DNA from: Hyposmocoma kahamanoa
Lineage: Eukaryota; Arthropoda; Insecta; Lepidoptera; Cosmopterigidae
Assembly (NCBI RefSeq): GCF_003589595.1
Contig: NW_020654422.1
Location: 18,216,610 to 18,280,609 of the forward strand
Reading direction: 5' to 3'
DNA: 64,000 bases
In this document: positions 23,419-34,611 of the stretch, in pieces
Numbering within the stretch: the stretch's first letter is position 1
How the letters are laid out: each line of letters begins with the position of its first letter
The notes under the pieces: model-generated
What the model was told of the DNA's origin: nothing
What the model saw: only the letters and a program-made list of their open reading frames with translations
The model's database searches: none
Program-made: the position numbers and the translations under genes

Positions 23419-23909
23419 TAATTATAGTATAAAAGTAACGGGGATATACTCGCATAGTATTTTAGTCGGAAGCGGTTCTACTAGTTTCAACCATAATCGA
23501 TGGACTTCATCAGGGGTTGAGTGCGACGTTCGCGACCGCGTCACGTCTAGCACAGCGAGTTGCGGCTCTCTGCGCACGCACCGATGACGCGTTCCGCAGT
23601 GGAAAACTCGGGTTGATACGTTGCGTCAGCACGTCCTGGAACTCTTCTTCGCTACTGTTGTCCGTAGAATTGTTGTCGGGAACAGTCCTGCACACAGAGC
23701 TCACCACGTCGTTACTACTAACATCTGCAGCTGCATACCGAGCGCCATGAAGACACGGCTTCCCGATCGGTGGCAAGCTCCAGCCTTCGTCTCTATCTCT
23801 AGACGTGACGAGACTGATGAAGACCATCGATTATAGTTGAAACTAGTCGAACCGCTTCCGACTATAAAATACTACGCGAGTAAGTCCCGTTACTTTTATA
23901 CTGTAATTT
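23419..23909. mobile_element. Foldback element with GC-rich centre and hammerhead-like arms
   Basis: Arms of ~85 bp (23419-23504 and 23824-23909) are inverted copies carrying 'AGTCGGAAGCGGTT' and 'AACTAGT' landmarks. The ~310 bp centre is markedly GC-rich and open on both strands; the minus-strand frame 23827-23510 is 105 codons with an acidic Ser/Asn-rich middle and Arg-rich end, not recognised. The inner edge of each arm carries a CTGATGA core followed by GAAAC, pointing outward (minus strand at 23513-23484, plus strand at 23814-23843). The direct repeat GAAATTAATTAT at 23414 and 23936 could be a TSD. Family unknown; a Penelope-like origin is speculative. Confidence 0.6.
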
Positions 23910-24159
23910 GTGATAGCCGCGTTAGTTTTCATAAAGAAATTAATTATTCGTTGTTTTTTTTTTTAAGTTTGTGACTTGTTACTTATTTGTTATCAAATAA
24001 TGACTATGACTATGAAATAAAAAAAGAAATAAAGAGAAATAATTGCATCGGTTTGAACCGAACCTTTGAATTGAAAGCACTTTTTTTTTAAAGTTTCACT
24101 ATTCTTATCGAAGTTAGCATAGAGTTCAGTTGAAATCTTGAGCCTTAAACGTTTTTTTA

Positions 24160-24343
24160 TGAAACAAAGTGGCGGGACGAAAAGGTCGTGCGCCTGTTGC
24201 AAGGAGACACGCCTCTCCATAACAGTTGCAGTACCACTCGGAGCTTTAATTTGCAAAGATTCGAGGGGCACTCCCACTGCGCCCGTCAGTATAAAACATA
24301 AGTTGACAAGTCCCGTCTGTAATCTCACCAGCACCGTTAGCGC
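24160..24343 (-). mobile_element. Family A, 5' truncated
   Basis: Antisense 3' half, from 'TGGCGGGACGAAAAGGTCGT' to 'TCTCACCAGCACCGTTAG'. No poly(T) remains. Confidence 0.8.
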
Positions 24344-24947
24344 AATTACGCACTGCATCCGGTTCGTTTCAGTTTCGAAACCGAGACTATACAAATCTAG
24401 AAAACTACTACTGTAATGCTCACACTACAGCTTGACCCTATTTGTAAATACTGACACTGTGTGAGTGTGCATTTGTGTAAATCTTTAAAAAAATTACAAC
24501 ACATAAAGCGCAGATAAAAACACCATTCTGAAATATCCATCGTGAACATTCGCCGAAATGTCATTAAGGTTTAAATAAGACACGCTTATGTATGTAATCA
24601 AGTTGATGATATTACTGCAGTAAATTTAGTTAGTGCAGGAATTTCCTTCTTAACAAACTTTAAACTTAATTTCCATTTAAAATAACTGGCAATGCGCTAG
24701 CCCAATTCTCGGCTAAGTTTAATAGTTCGTGAATAGTTTTTCTTACAATTGCATGGAGTTAAAAACATGGTTGAAATCGTGAAACTTGGGCGAAGTGAGT
24801 AAAACTTTAAGTTCTCTGGTTTAACTTTACTTTGAGGAACTGCACCTACTTCCATAATTGCTCGTGATTTGTAAGGCTCTTAAAATAGTTTTATGGTCTA
24901 TGGTATTTCACCCTTTCTCATGGCAGTTTATATACAATAAGTATCAT
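24344..24947. other. No recognisable gene
   Basis: AT-rich; nothing identified. Confidence 0.4.
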
Positions 24948-25440
24948 CGTCATCCACAGCCTGATCCCACCCACCGCTGGGTATAGGCAGCAGTCCAGCT
25001 CCTTGTGAAAGAGTTCGTCCATGGTAGTACTGCCACCTAATAGTAATGAGAGCATTACTATTTTTTTTAAAGCACGCACTCACACCCTAGGAAACCGTGT
25101 ATCCCAGGTGCCATTGACACCCTCATAGACAACCACAAATCACACCCAAAGTCACGAGAGAAATAGATGTATGCCATACAAATATTTCTCCCAGCCCGGG
25201 AATCGAACCCGAGACATCTGCGTGGCAGTTCAACATGGTAACTGTTCGGACGCGGAGGCAGTTATGTTTCGGTTTTGAAGGGTACGGGTGCTGGTGAAAT
25301 TACAGACACAGTGGACTTGTCAACTATGTCTCAAGGCACAGTGGCAGTGTCCCTCAGATCCTTGCGATGCGACAGGCGTGTCGCTTACCATCAGGCGCAC
25401 GACTTGTTCGTCCCGTCACTTGATATTGTAAAAAAAAAAT
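24948..25440 (+). mobile_element. Family A split by SINE C
   Basis: The A head (24986-25055) stops at 'GAGAGCATTACTA' and resumes at 25264 with 'TGTTTCGGTTTTGAAGGGT', continuing to an A9 run at 25437. The SINE C copy occupies the gap. Just upstream, 'CATCGTCATCCACAGCCTGA' (24948-24985) is a scrap of another common lepidopteran repeat. Confidence 0.85.
25056..25263 (-). mobile_element. SINE C inside family A
   Basis: Minus strand: 'TGCCTCCGCGTCCGAACAGT' head, B box GGTTCGATTCC, tail of A residues (T run at 25061). It interrupts an A copy, so it is the younger insertion. Confidence 0.87.
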
Positions 25441-25584
25441 TGCAAGCCCTGTAAAAAAAGAATGAATGAACGAATGAAACATTGGTGGCTATATTCAATG
25501 TTTCTTTATCTACAAATACTCAGAGACTTCTGATAAAGAAAAAACCGGTAGCTCAGTTCACTGTCAAAAGAATACGCTTAAAAT

Positions 25585-26160
25585 AATAGTTCATGTGGCT
25601 GTTACATAATGAAAGGCATTAAAATACGAGTATGGGTTTATGAAAACATCACACGAGTATTTTAATGCCTAATTATGTACAGTTACATATACTGCTTTAT
25701 CTATACACATATTATAAGCTCTCTATGAAGCGGTCAGGAACCGCATGCTACGACTGGCAAAATGGCAGCAAATAAAAACTTTTCTCACGCATATCACGCT
25801 ACCATAGTTTTTTTTTTAATTCATAGAGAAACTAGAGTCGGTCCCAACTATTAAATCGTTCGATGTCCAGTAACGTGTGAAATTTGTCAAAATTGTTTGC
25901 TATTGACATTTCATTTCGAATAAAACTTCATCTCGACTGATATTAGAATTGAGGTCGAATCGAATTTGTTTTGCTTTTCAGAGATGTTCGAAATTTGAAT
26001 GTAATATTAAAATCGAATTTGATGTTATTTTAGTGCAATAATAATATTTTCACAGATAAGAAATTTGTTCTAACAAAACAATTTATCTTTATGCTGATCG
26101 TAATTTACTGTTTTTGAACACATCATAGAGGGTTTATGATATGTGTGTAGAAAAAAGGGT
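25585..26160 (+). repeat. Repeat I, copy 2
   Basis: Same order as 7578-8150. The hairpin head is 'GGCATTAAAATACGAG' with 'ACGAGTATTTTAATGCC'. Both arms carry the same T-for-C change relative to copy 1 (ATAC/GTAT versus ACAC/GTGT), so the base pair is preserved. Confidence 0.75.
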
Positions 26161-26840
26161 TTATGTATGTTTAATCTACGTCATTATAAATAATAAATAA
26201 ATTACAAACGCAATACAGCTACTGCTACAATGTATTAGTATTCAATTTGACAAAATTAAGCCGTCGCAATAGCAACTGCTTACCAATGCATGGGGCTTGT
26301 AAAATTACTTCACGTGATCGAAATTCCGGATTCCGTAAATAATCCGCGGATAAAAAAAGGCGGCAGAGTATTTGTTGCTTCAAATAACGGAATTTTAATA
26401 CACGAAGCCACTTACTTCCCTGTGGCTTTGTTACATGAAACATTTATGACATTATTACGGAGACGTATTTTGTTACAATATTAAATATGAAACAAACAAT
26501 TCGGTTTGTTTTCACATAATCTCTCACGAATTGAATAGGAACTCTGCAATATCCGTTGTTACAAACACCAGTAAACGTACGTGTGCTGAATTCGAAATAC
26601 CAAATGCCAAAGTTTTATGTTTTTAATTTATGGAAGCAAATAACTCAATTACCGACTTTTTACGGTTTTGAGGCAGGTAAAGAGACATGTGGTACTGTTA
26701 CTACCATCTGGTCTTCCGTCTGGAAAAATGGTTGTTTTTCGATCGGATCGAATTCCTACGGCAGTATGTATCTATGATTTTGATATCTAAGCACAAAATG
26801 TACTTACGTTTCGTGATTTTTTTCGTTTTTTTAACATCAA
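26161..26840. other. No recognisable gene
   Basis: Short frames at 26290-26484 and 26556-26777 carry no motif. Nothing else seen. Confidence 0.4.
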
Positions 26841-27117
26841 GTGACGGGACGACCAGGTCTTGCGCTTGATGGTGGGCCACACGCCTGTACATAACAGTTG
26901 CAGTGCCACTCAGAGCTTTAAATCACAAAGATCTGAGGGGCACTGCCACTACGAGTCAAGCTGAGACGTAAGTCCCATGAGCCTCTAATTTCACCAGCAC
27001 CCTTACCCTTCAAACCGGAACATGGTAATGCTGACATTACTGCTTGGCGGCAGAAATAGGTAAGGTGGCAGCACTTCTCTGGACGAAATCTTTCCCAAGG
27101 AGCTCTGCTGCTACTAA
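26841..27117 (-). mobile_element. Family A, near full length
   Basis: Antisense copy from 'CAAGTGACGGGACGACCAGG' to 'GGAGCTCTGCTGCTACTAA', with one short deletion around 'CACTACGAGTCAAGCTGAG'. Confidence 0.87.
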
Positions 27118-27340
27118 TTGAATGTTTAATAATATAACCTCTTGCTTACGTTGACGGAAAATATCGTGTTCAAACCTTTACGTTGAAGAACGTATATGAA
27201 AATAATACATAAAAACTAAGTTCAATTTCGTTCACTGTATTTCGTCTGCTTAAAGGTAAAACCACATAAGTGAATTCACTATCACCAGTTATCACAATCT
27301 TTCTGCAGATAAAACTCGTACTAAGTTTCACGTGCAGAAA

Positions 27341-27615
27341 CATTGACTTACAATTATATGGACGTCGGGTCCGCGCTAAAAAGTGTCCGAACTTATAGGG
27401 CGTTAAAATCGTATACAGAGCGTCATTCACGCTTTAGTCTTCGTTTGTTTGACTGACAGCGAAGCAAGCAAAATTAGACAGTACTGCGATGACATTACAA
27501 TTACTATACTTTTTCATATTCCTTTACATGTCACTACGTTTAAATAGGTTGACTTGGGACATTTTTTTCGTGGTTTTTGTATTAGACCCGTCGTCCATTT
27601 ATTTGTAAGTCAATG
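27341..27615. mobile_element. Element H, copy 2, inverted
   Basis: 275 bp, opposite orientation to copy 1. Flanked by the exact 8-bp direct repeat TGCAGAAA (27333-27340 and 27616-27623). TIR start CATTGACTTACAA is kept at both ends. Confidence 0.93.
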
Positions 27616-27774
27616 TGCAGAAAGATAGTTGTTTTCTTACCAAAGCTATATAAATTAAAAACTAGTTGTGGAAAATGTCACTTATGTGGGTTTATCTTTA
27701 AACAGACGATTTAACACTATATACTTGCTGACATAAAATTTAATACAATGTACATGTGATGATATTATTCATCA

Positions 27775-28090
27775 TCAACTCCACATCAAATATGTCCCAC
27801 TGCTGGACCCGTGCCCACCCTGTACCCACACCACTGGAGACCCGTGTCTCCTCGCAGACGAGGGTTTAGGCCATAGTCCGACATACTAGCCCAATGTGGG
27901 TTGGGACTTTGAGATGCAGGTATCATTACGATGTTTTCCTTCATCAAAAAGCTGATAGTAAATTTCAAATTGAATTTTGCACATAAATTCCGAAAAAGTC
28001 ATATGTGCGAGCCTGGATTCGAACCCACGGTCTCTGCTTGAGAGGCTGTTGGTCAAACCATTAGACTACTTGATGGAAAGTGACAATGAA
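27775..28090 (-). mobile_element. tRNA-derived SINE (fourth family)
   Basis: Minus strand: A box 'TAGTCTAATGG', 'TTGACCAACAGCCTCTCAAG', a B box (GGTTCGAATCC), then a body with 'CCACATTGGGCTAGTATGTC' and 'GACTATGGCCTAAACCCTCG', ending near 'GTGGAGTTGATGATGAATAA'. This body is common in moth and butterfly SINEs. Both Pol III boxes look intact. Confidence 0.8.
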
Positions 28091-30483
28091 GCCGACGATG
28101 GAGTACGAGTAGATGGAGTACACATAAATAATACCTATGCACTCTCGCCTTGAAAAGGCCCAAGTTACACCGTTCAGGGAACAACTCTGCAGGTGGTACC
28201 ACTCCGTTTCGTGCGAATTCTCGGAATATTCACAACATAGGAGTGGAACCCTAGCCTATGTCTAGTCCCCCGATGATGGAAAGGGGAACACCGACAAGCA
28301 GGCAACTTTACGGCGGTGTCCAAGGCTCTGTTGTCATATTTAACATGACATTTTGACGATGGTAATATTTTCAATTAATTTAATATCCCATTAGTTGTTA
28401 TTCAAATTATATTTAATTTTAGAATTGACATTGCTGCGCCGTGGGCGCGCCCTTTCAGGGTTCATGTTGATCTGTACCTGTAATATAATACCTATGAATG
28501 TAGCAACATGAATGCAATGAATATTTTGACTTCGACGTTGAAATATCTTTTTAAAGAACTTAATGTTATAATATTAAATTTTGAAAGACAAATATGGTTA
28601 ATGTTCGTCATTCATAGAAAATAGACAAATGCTTTCATAAACTTTTTGTAGAACTTTTTAAGACCAATAATTTTGTGATACATTTGATGTATCTCTTTTG
28701 CTTCTGCCAGTGTAAGATGATAACACTAAAAAAAATAATCCTATCACTATTTTGATTGATTTTTTATAACAAACGAGTATAACGACATGTCAAAAACCAT
28801 CAAACCGTTTAGACTGAACAGCGTGACGTAAAAATGGACATACATACATTACAAACTGTCGAAAAACATAAACCTCCTCCTGACGCAGTCGGGTAAAAAT
28901 AGTTTCATTTCCTACACCTTTAGTTTAAAAAATGAATTATTTTATTACATGTGTACCCAAATTAGAAATACATTAAACTACAGTGTAGCTAAAACTGTAT
29001 AATAATATTTCGACTCATCCGAAGTGATTATACAACGAAAATGGGATAAATACATAATCTCCTTTTTTCATTCATTCGATTCATTCAATTCAAAATAAGG
29101 CCTAGCTGTAGGTGTTTTCATAATTTGATGTATTATTTCGTTTCGGAAATATGAAATCGATCAATGGTCGCTGTGATATCCACAGCTAAGAACAACGAAC
29201 GAAATGTATAATGTCTTGGGAATAAGCAGCTTGCACATAGGTCTTTGTTCTACGGATGAATCGATTTTATGGAGTAACTGACACATATGGCGATGGTTAT
29301 GTTTTCGTACATGCATTAATTTGTGTTATTTACTGTTTATATGTGGAAGCTTTTAATTGGCATGTGATTTTTCATACGGAAATTCTATTGTAGTTGTAGC
29401 TGTAAATTTCCTTAATAAAATAATATATAATATTGTACACCTGAATGAAAGTTAAATGTACAGTAATACAAAAGTTTCAATTGCCACTTGGTGCTTATTA
29501 CAAATCTTGTGCAAAAGAGAAAAAGACACTCGAACCATTTGAATCATATACGGAAGTTTCACGAAATAGAAAATGCAAACAAGAAAATTCATAAGGCAAA
29601 TGATCGCTCCTCTAACGAGCACGGAGCGAATATTGGAAAAGTTCTAGCAAATTGTATGCGGAGTCGTGGCCGTGTTATTGCATTACTGTGCATAAGATTT
29701 CTGTAATCAGACGTATGAGTTTGAGACCATCGGTGAAAGAGGTTTATTGAATTACCTCCGCGTTGGGTCGTAGCGGACGAGGCGGCGAGTTGAGGAACTG
29801 CAATCTTTCGTTTTTGTACTTACGTGCTGAAGTGAGGTAGGTTTTGGCTCCTCATTTTCATTTAACTGACGAGTCATATCCTTGGTTTAACTTAATACTT
29901 TAATGTAATTTGATGTAAGTTGTTTCTGAATTAAATTTAACATTTATATAACGAATAAATTAAAACGGGTCTGTGCTAAGTTGTAGTCTCGGGAATTGTG
30001 ATAATGATTTATTCTCAAAAACTTTTACGTAAACGCAAATTAAAATTATGTTGCATTTACAGGTAAATTATTATTCACGCCTCTGCCTAACCACGCATTC
30101 AAACATAGAATTACAATTGCTTTTTGTTTTGTGCCAAGTTGTTAGTCTCTGAAATAGTAATGATGATTTAAAGCCGTGAAAATCGAAATTAAAACTTTTG
30201 AAAGAATAGTGATCACTGGGACCAAACTTACGTATGTTCCAAATCAATGCTTAAATTGATTACTCTTAACAAAATGTATTAAAAGTGCTTTTGCATTACA
30301 AGTATTAGTTTAAGACATACTGTTTAAGTTTAGTGCTAGTTTAAATTATTAATACTTAATATGTACCACCTTTGAATATTTTCAAATGCCATAAACGAGT
30401 TTCCACTTTCAGCAAAGAATATATGTTTCACAAAGACAATGTTTATATAATCACAATTACACAAAAACTACTGACAAATAGAG
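28091..30483. other. No recognisable gene, 2.4 kb
   Basis: The largest unexplained block of the first half. It holds a Lys/Asn-rich 72-codon frame (29488-29706, +) without a known domain and a small GC-richer patch at 29755-29800. No repeat of this window maps here. Confidence 0.45.
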
Positions 30484-30716
30484 CATCAGAGTTGCTTATG
30501 AAAGAATTCGTCCTGGGAAGTACTGCCACCTTACCTATTTCTGCCGCCAAGTAGTATTACTGTGTTTTGGTGAAATTACGGGCACGAGACTTGGCAACTT
30601 AGTGCCCCTCAGATATTTGCGATTTAAAGCTCTTAGTGGCAATGCAACTATTATGGACAGGCGTGTCGCTTACCACCAGGCCTACTTGTTCGTCCCTTCA
30701 CATTTCCTATCATAAA
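30484..30716 (+). mobile_element. Family A with internal deletions
   Basis: Sense copy: 'AGAGTTGCTTATGAAAGAAT' to 'CCTATCATAAAAAATCAATC', lacking ~60 bp around the 'GGTTTTGAAGGG' and 'CTCAGGGTGACGGG' segments. Confidence 0.8.
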
Positions 30717-31951
30717 AAATCAATCAAATAAAAAAGAACAAAATGGAACTGCTATGCGTGTTTGTTACTCATTCATTTGAACTTATGATTATATTTCCTA
30801 ACCACGCATCCGAAAGCGCGTTCGTGCATAATGGTTTCTCTTAAAGCAACGTTCGACTATGAAAGTATCACAGTATCACAAGGACACTTATGATACATAA
30901 ACCAAGTACTAATTCTCCAGAGGTAGCTTGTGATTGGTTATGACGTGGCCTTCTAGAACATATGACATAACAATTTGTATCAAAATTACCCAATTTAGTC
31001 TCTACTTTACCTCTTAGGTTATTTTTTAAAGAAGAGCCGATTATGGTTCACATGTTCAGTGCCTATTGTAAAGAAGGACTTGTGAAAATGTGCATTAAAC
31101 CGTATGTAATAGATGCGTCGTTTAGAATTTTCTATTTGTAGTTTCAAATCAAAGGTACATTAACAGGTACTTTATATCATTGTTAAACGAGCAAAGTATC
31201 TAAGGTATTGCCATGGATTTTCATATATGTTACGTAGATACTTTAAACTGGCCTATACGTTTTCTCGCATATACGGTTGCTAGCTATACTGCAAATTGTA
31301 TAAAAGTCTATGGCTGTGATTTATTAAACGAACTTTGATTTCGACAGTATAGACTTACAAAAATTGTAAGCTAAGCAAAATTATCGTATGTTACATTATT
31401 ATGTGGGTTAATTAAATAACATTTTCTGGACAAAAAGTGTACGCTTTTTACTTTTTAAACATTTGCTAAAAAGAAACAACACATCATCATGAAAAATGTT
31501 TCGTAATGGAAGCATTTTAAAATGTACCACACGTTTAGTGGAGAGATAGAGCAAAATTTTCTTTTCAAGAGGGAAAATTTTCACTCTCCCACCCTCATTA
31601 GCGAACGAGAACTAGAGCTTCACGAAGTAAGAGGTTTTGCTCGAAATATTTGTACATACAAATTTCAAAGAAATACTATACGGGCTTGAAAAAACAATTA
31701 AATAAGTCAATAGGCGACGGCCATAATAGGATTTTTCATTTTTTACCTTTCCGCCTAAGTCGATGAAACATAAATTAATGGCCTCCTCAATTATTATTAC
31801 GCCCAAAAATTCCATTTGCTGTCGTTTTCATTTATAAGATATAAATTTATCGTAATAATCAGCTAATACAGATCACTGTTGAACGTGAAATTTGAATGCA
31901 GATTGCCAATGACAGACGTCTCCGATGAGAGATTTCTTTTTGTATAATTTC
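30717..31951. other. No recognisable gene
   Basis: AT-rich 1.2 kb. A 67-codon minus-strand frame (31815-31612) has no motif. Confidence 0.45.
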
Positions 31952-32240
31952 AAATGATGGGACAAACAAGTCGTGCGCCTGATGGTAAGCTATACGCCTG
32001 TCCATAACAGTTACAGTGCCACTCAGAGCTTTAAATTGCAAAGATCTGAGGGGCACTGCCACTGCGCCCGTCACTCTGAGACATAAGTTGACAAGTCCCA
32101 TGTGCTTGTAATTTCACCAGCATCCTTACTCTTTAAAACCGGAACACAGTAATACTGACATTACTGCTTGGCGGCAAAAATGGGTAAGGCAGCATACTAC
32201 CCTGGACGAACTCTTTCACAAGAAACTCTACTGCTAATAA
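31952..32240 (-). mobile_element. Family A, near full length
   Basis: Antisense copy, 'ATGATGGGACAAACAAGTCG' to 'AGAAACTCTACTGCTAATAA'. Close to consensus throughout, so among the less decayed copies. Confidence 0.87.
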
Positions 32241-32279
32241 ATCTTGGCTATATTACTAGAGAATCTTCGTAGTTTACAG

Positions 32280-32905
32280 ACATACGGTGTGAAATTACGC
32301 TATACTCTCTCGAAAAAAAAACTGTTATAATTGAAAGGACTCAACGCAAATTTGCTCGATATATTTATAAAAAGCTTTCTGGGTAATACCCTCACTTGTT
32401 TCGCTCATTGTTTTTGTCGGGAATGGTCGGTTTATATACCTTAGAGTTGAGACGAAAGATGGCGTTGTTACTTCGACTCTTTTAATATCATCAATTCTGA
32501 TGAAATTGACAATCCAAAAGAGTTAGCGCGTTCCACGTTTCATGTTCACGACAAATACTTGCGCTTTCGACAGCAGCCTGTATTTACGATTGGCACTGCT
32601 CACTGTAATGATACACAACATGCCCCTGCTCATAGGGTGTCATCGTTGGCCAATGACCTGATTGCTCATCACCAAGATATACATTTATTTGATAATAGTG
32701 GAAACAAAATGAAGTTTTATAGGAAGTTTATGTTAGTAATAATCGAATAATAATCTTAGATTTATTTAGATGGGGAGTAATATGTTTTTGTAATTTAATT
32801 CTGTGTTTTTAATTCTCTTTTTTAGTAGTTCTAATCTATGTACGTTTTGAGTAAACTGTAAGTACATAAAGCTATGTAATAAATAAATAGATAAATAGAT
32901 AAATA
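32280..32905 (+). pseudogene. LINE ORF2 C-terminal relic with tail
   Basis: In one frame: 'IERTQRKFARYIYKKLSG', a stop, 'YPHLFRSLFLSGMVGLYTLE' and 'LRRKMALLL'. After a frameshift: 'IDNPKELARSTFHVHDKYLR', 'FRQQPVFTIGTAH' and 'SLANDLIAHHQDIHLFDN'. This is the order of the region after the RT domain in many insect non-LTR elements (Q.RF..., then LE.RR...., then IDNP.LL......VP....R). About 130 bp of 3' UTR follows, ending in an AAATAGATAAATAGAT tract at 32880-32915. At least one stop and one frameshift; dead and 5' truncated. Clade not assigned. Confidence 0.8.
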
Positions 32906-33221
32906 GAGAAATAGAGAAGTGTGTTCACACATTCAAATTACATTTGAACATAGAATTCAAAGGCTTGAACTAAATGAGCTTTGGTTATTACGGCCGGACT
33001 CTATTAGTGAAAATCGATACATCCATTTCAGTTTATTATCTGTCTTTACTTCATATTTATTCATTCATGCATACAGTCATGTCATTTACTTAAGCAATTA
33101 ATAGATTCAGGCGGTACTTTGCGGAAGTCCAGAGAATCAAATGGAAGTAAATTAATTTGCTTCTCTGCTAACCCTGTGAAGGTTAAATAAATGGTAAATG
33201 GTAAAGGTATATTCGGCCGAA

Positions 33222-33310
33222 ACGACCCAGCGTCCAACAATCAACAACCCCTGAGGATGCCTCGTAGAGAGACGAAACATGTGTCGGGTATATTTTTGGT
33301 GGTGGTGTTT
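33222..33310 (+). ncRNA. Hammerhead-ribozyme-like motif in a repeat fragment
   Basis: Element order fits a type I hammerhead. Stem I 5' strand ACCC (33247-33250); core CUGAGGA (33251-33257, consensus CUGANGA); stem II hairpin (33258-33273: one unpaired U, GCCUC against GAGAC with one mismatch). Then GAAA (33274-33277); stem III ACA-UG-UGU (33277-33284); cleavage base C (33285); stem I 3' strand GGGU (33286-33289). All junctions abut as the fold demands. The wider sequence ('CCTGAGGATGCCTCG') is a fragment of a dispersed insect repeat. Self-cleavage is inferred, not shown. Confidence 0.5.
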
Positions 33311-33342
33311 TTGTAACTGTAGTTGCGCTTGTAGGGAAGGGA

Positions 33343-33592
33343 GCTCCTTGTGAAAGAATTTATATAAGGAAGGACTGCCACATTACCAATGAATGCCACC
33401 AAGCAGTAATCTAAGCATTATTGCGTTCCGGTTTTGAAGGGTAAGGGTGCTGGTGAAATTACAGGCACTTTGGATATGTCAACCTATGTCTCAGCTTGAC
33501 AGGCGCAGTGGCATTGCAACTGCTATAGACAGGCGCGTCAGTTACCACCGAGCGCATGACTTGTTCGCCCTGTTACTTGGTATCAAAAAACA
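33343..33592 (+). mobile_element. Family A with central deletion
   Basis: Sense copy from 'GGGAGCTCCTTGTGAAAGAA' to 'TACTTGGTATCAAAAAAC'. It lacks the ~55 bp that hold the central hairpin. Confidence 0.8.
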
Positions 33593-33593
33593 A

Positions 33594-33690
33594 AATTTCC
33601 GAAATTTGTCCTATTGGGAATGGAACCCGGGACATCCATCGCCCAAACTGGAAATCGTTAGGCCACTGAGGTCGCCAAACATAAAGCTTT
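33594..33690 (-). mobile_element. tRNA-like SINE fragment
   Basis: Minus strand: 'GCGACCTCAGTGGCCTAACG' (A-box region) and 'CCCGGGTTCCATTCCCAAT' (B-box region). Directly abuts the A copy. Body absent. Confidence 0.6.
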
Positions 33691-34365
33691 CTATAGAATT
33701 TAAAAATAAGAACAGTAATTTTTAGTCTCTCCGTTTATTTCTTTATCGTTTGTTCTAGTTATCTTTGTAAAGCCATTTTCACTAAATAACGGCTGCAATC
33801 ACTATTTCTTGCAATATTTATATTGCACATTGCTTCATTACTTCATCTTACGTAGAAATATTTAACCCAATATAATTCAAGTTATAAAATCAAAGTGCAG
33901 TTTCTAACTCCAATGTAATAAGTGGGTATTATTTCGAATGGTATCGGAACAATATCAAATAATTACGACTAAACAAGTCATTATTAGGAAATCATATTCC
34001 AACATTCTATCGAAACAAGTTTTGTATGGCAATGTAAAAGATTTCATGCTATATTTTTACGTTGTGTATGTTATGTAATATGCACAATTTCCAGAAATAC
34101 CTTGTAATAAGTTCTGTCATAAGTCAATGAAAATTTAGCATTTGCAAAGCAATTATACCGCATAGCCTAACAAGTAACAAACGACAGCAGCAAGGAACGA
34201 CATTTTTAAATTGGAACTTGGAGGTCAGTAGACAGAAAAATCATGCGGTTTTGAGCCGCTTCCTTTAACTGGTAAGTTCATTTGTTGACGTCGTCAAATC
34301 ATTTCTACTTACCAGGGAAAATAATTTCATTTTTCTCCAGCCATTCAGATTTTTTATGATTATGC
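33691..34365. other. No recognisable gene
   Basis: AT-rich; nothing identified. Confidence 0.4.
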
Positions 34366-34602
34366 AATAACGGAACGAACAAGTCATGCGGCTGATGGAA
34401 AGCGACACGCCTACTCATAAGATGCAATGCCACTGCGTGTGTCACCCTGCGACATTAAGTTGACAAGCCCCTTGTGCCTGTAGCTCACCAGCACCCTTAC
34501 CCTCCAAAACCGGAACGCAGTAATGCTCACTGTACTATTAAGCTGTAGCAGTACGTCTAAGGACGAATCCTTTTACAAGGAGCAATACTGCTGCTCAAAT
34601 AC
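34366..34602 (-). mobile_element. Family A, antisense, internally deleted
   Basis: 'AACGGAACGAACAAGTCATG' to 'ACAAGGAGCAATACTGCTGC'. The central hairpin region is shortened. Confidence 0.8.
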
Positions 34603-34611
34603 TTTTGTTTT

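Noticed and set aside
23213..23827. Opposing 124- and 105-codon frames as genes
   Set aside because: They overlap the foldback arms and each other; high GC alone explains open frames. Kept only as part of the foldback element.
29488..29706. Lys/Asn-rich 72-codon frame
   Set aside because: A-rich codons in AT-rich DNA give such frames by chance; no motif.
32880..32915. Independent microsatellite
   Set aside because: It is the 3' tail of the LINE relic upstream.
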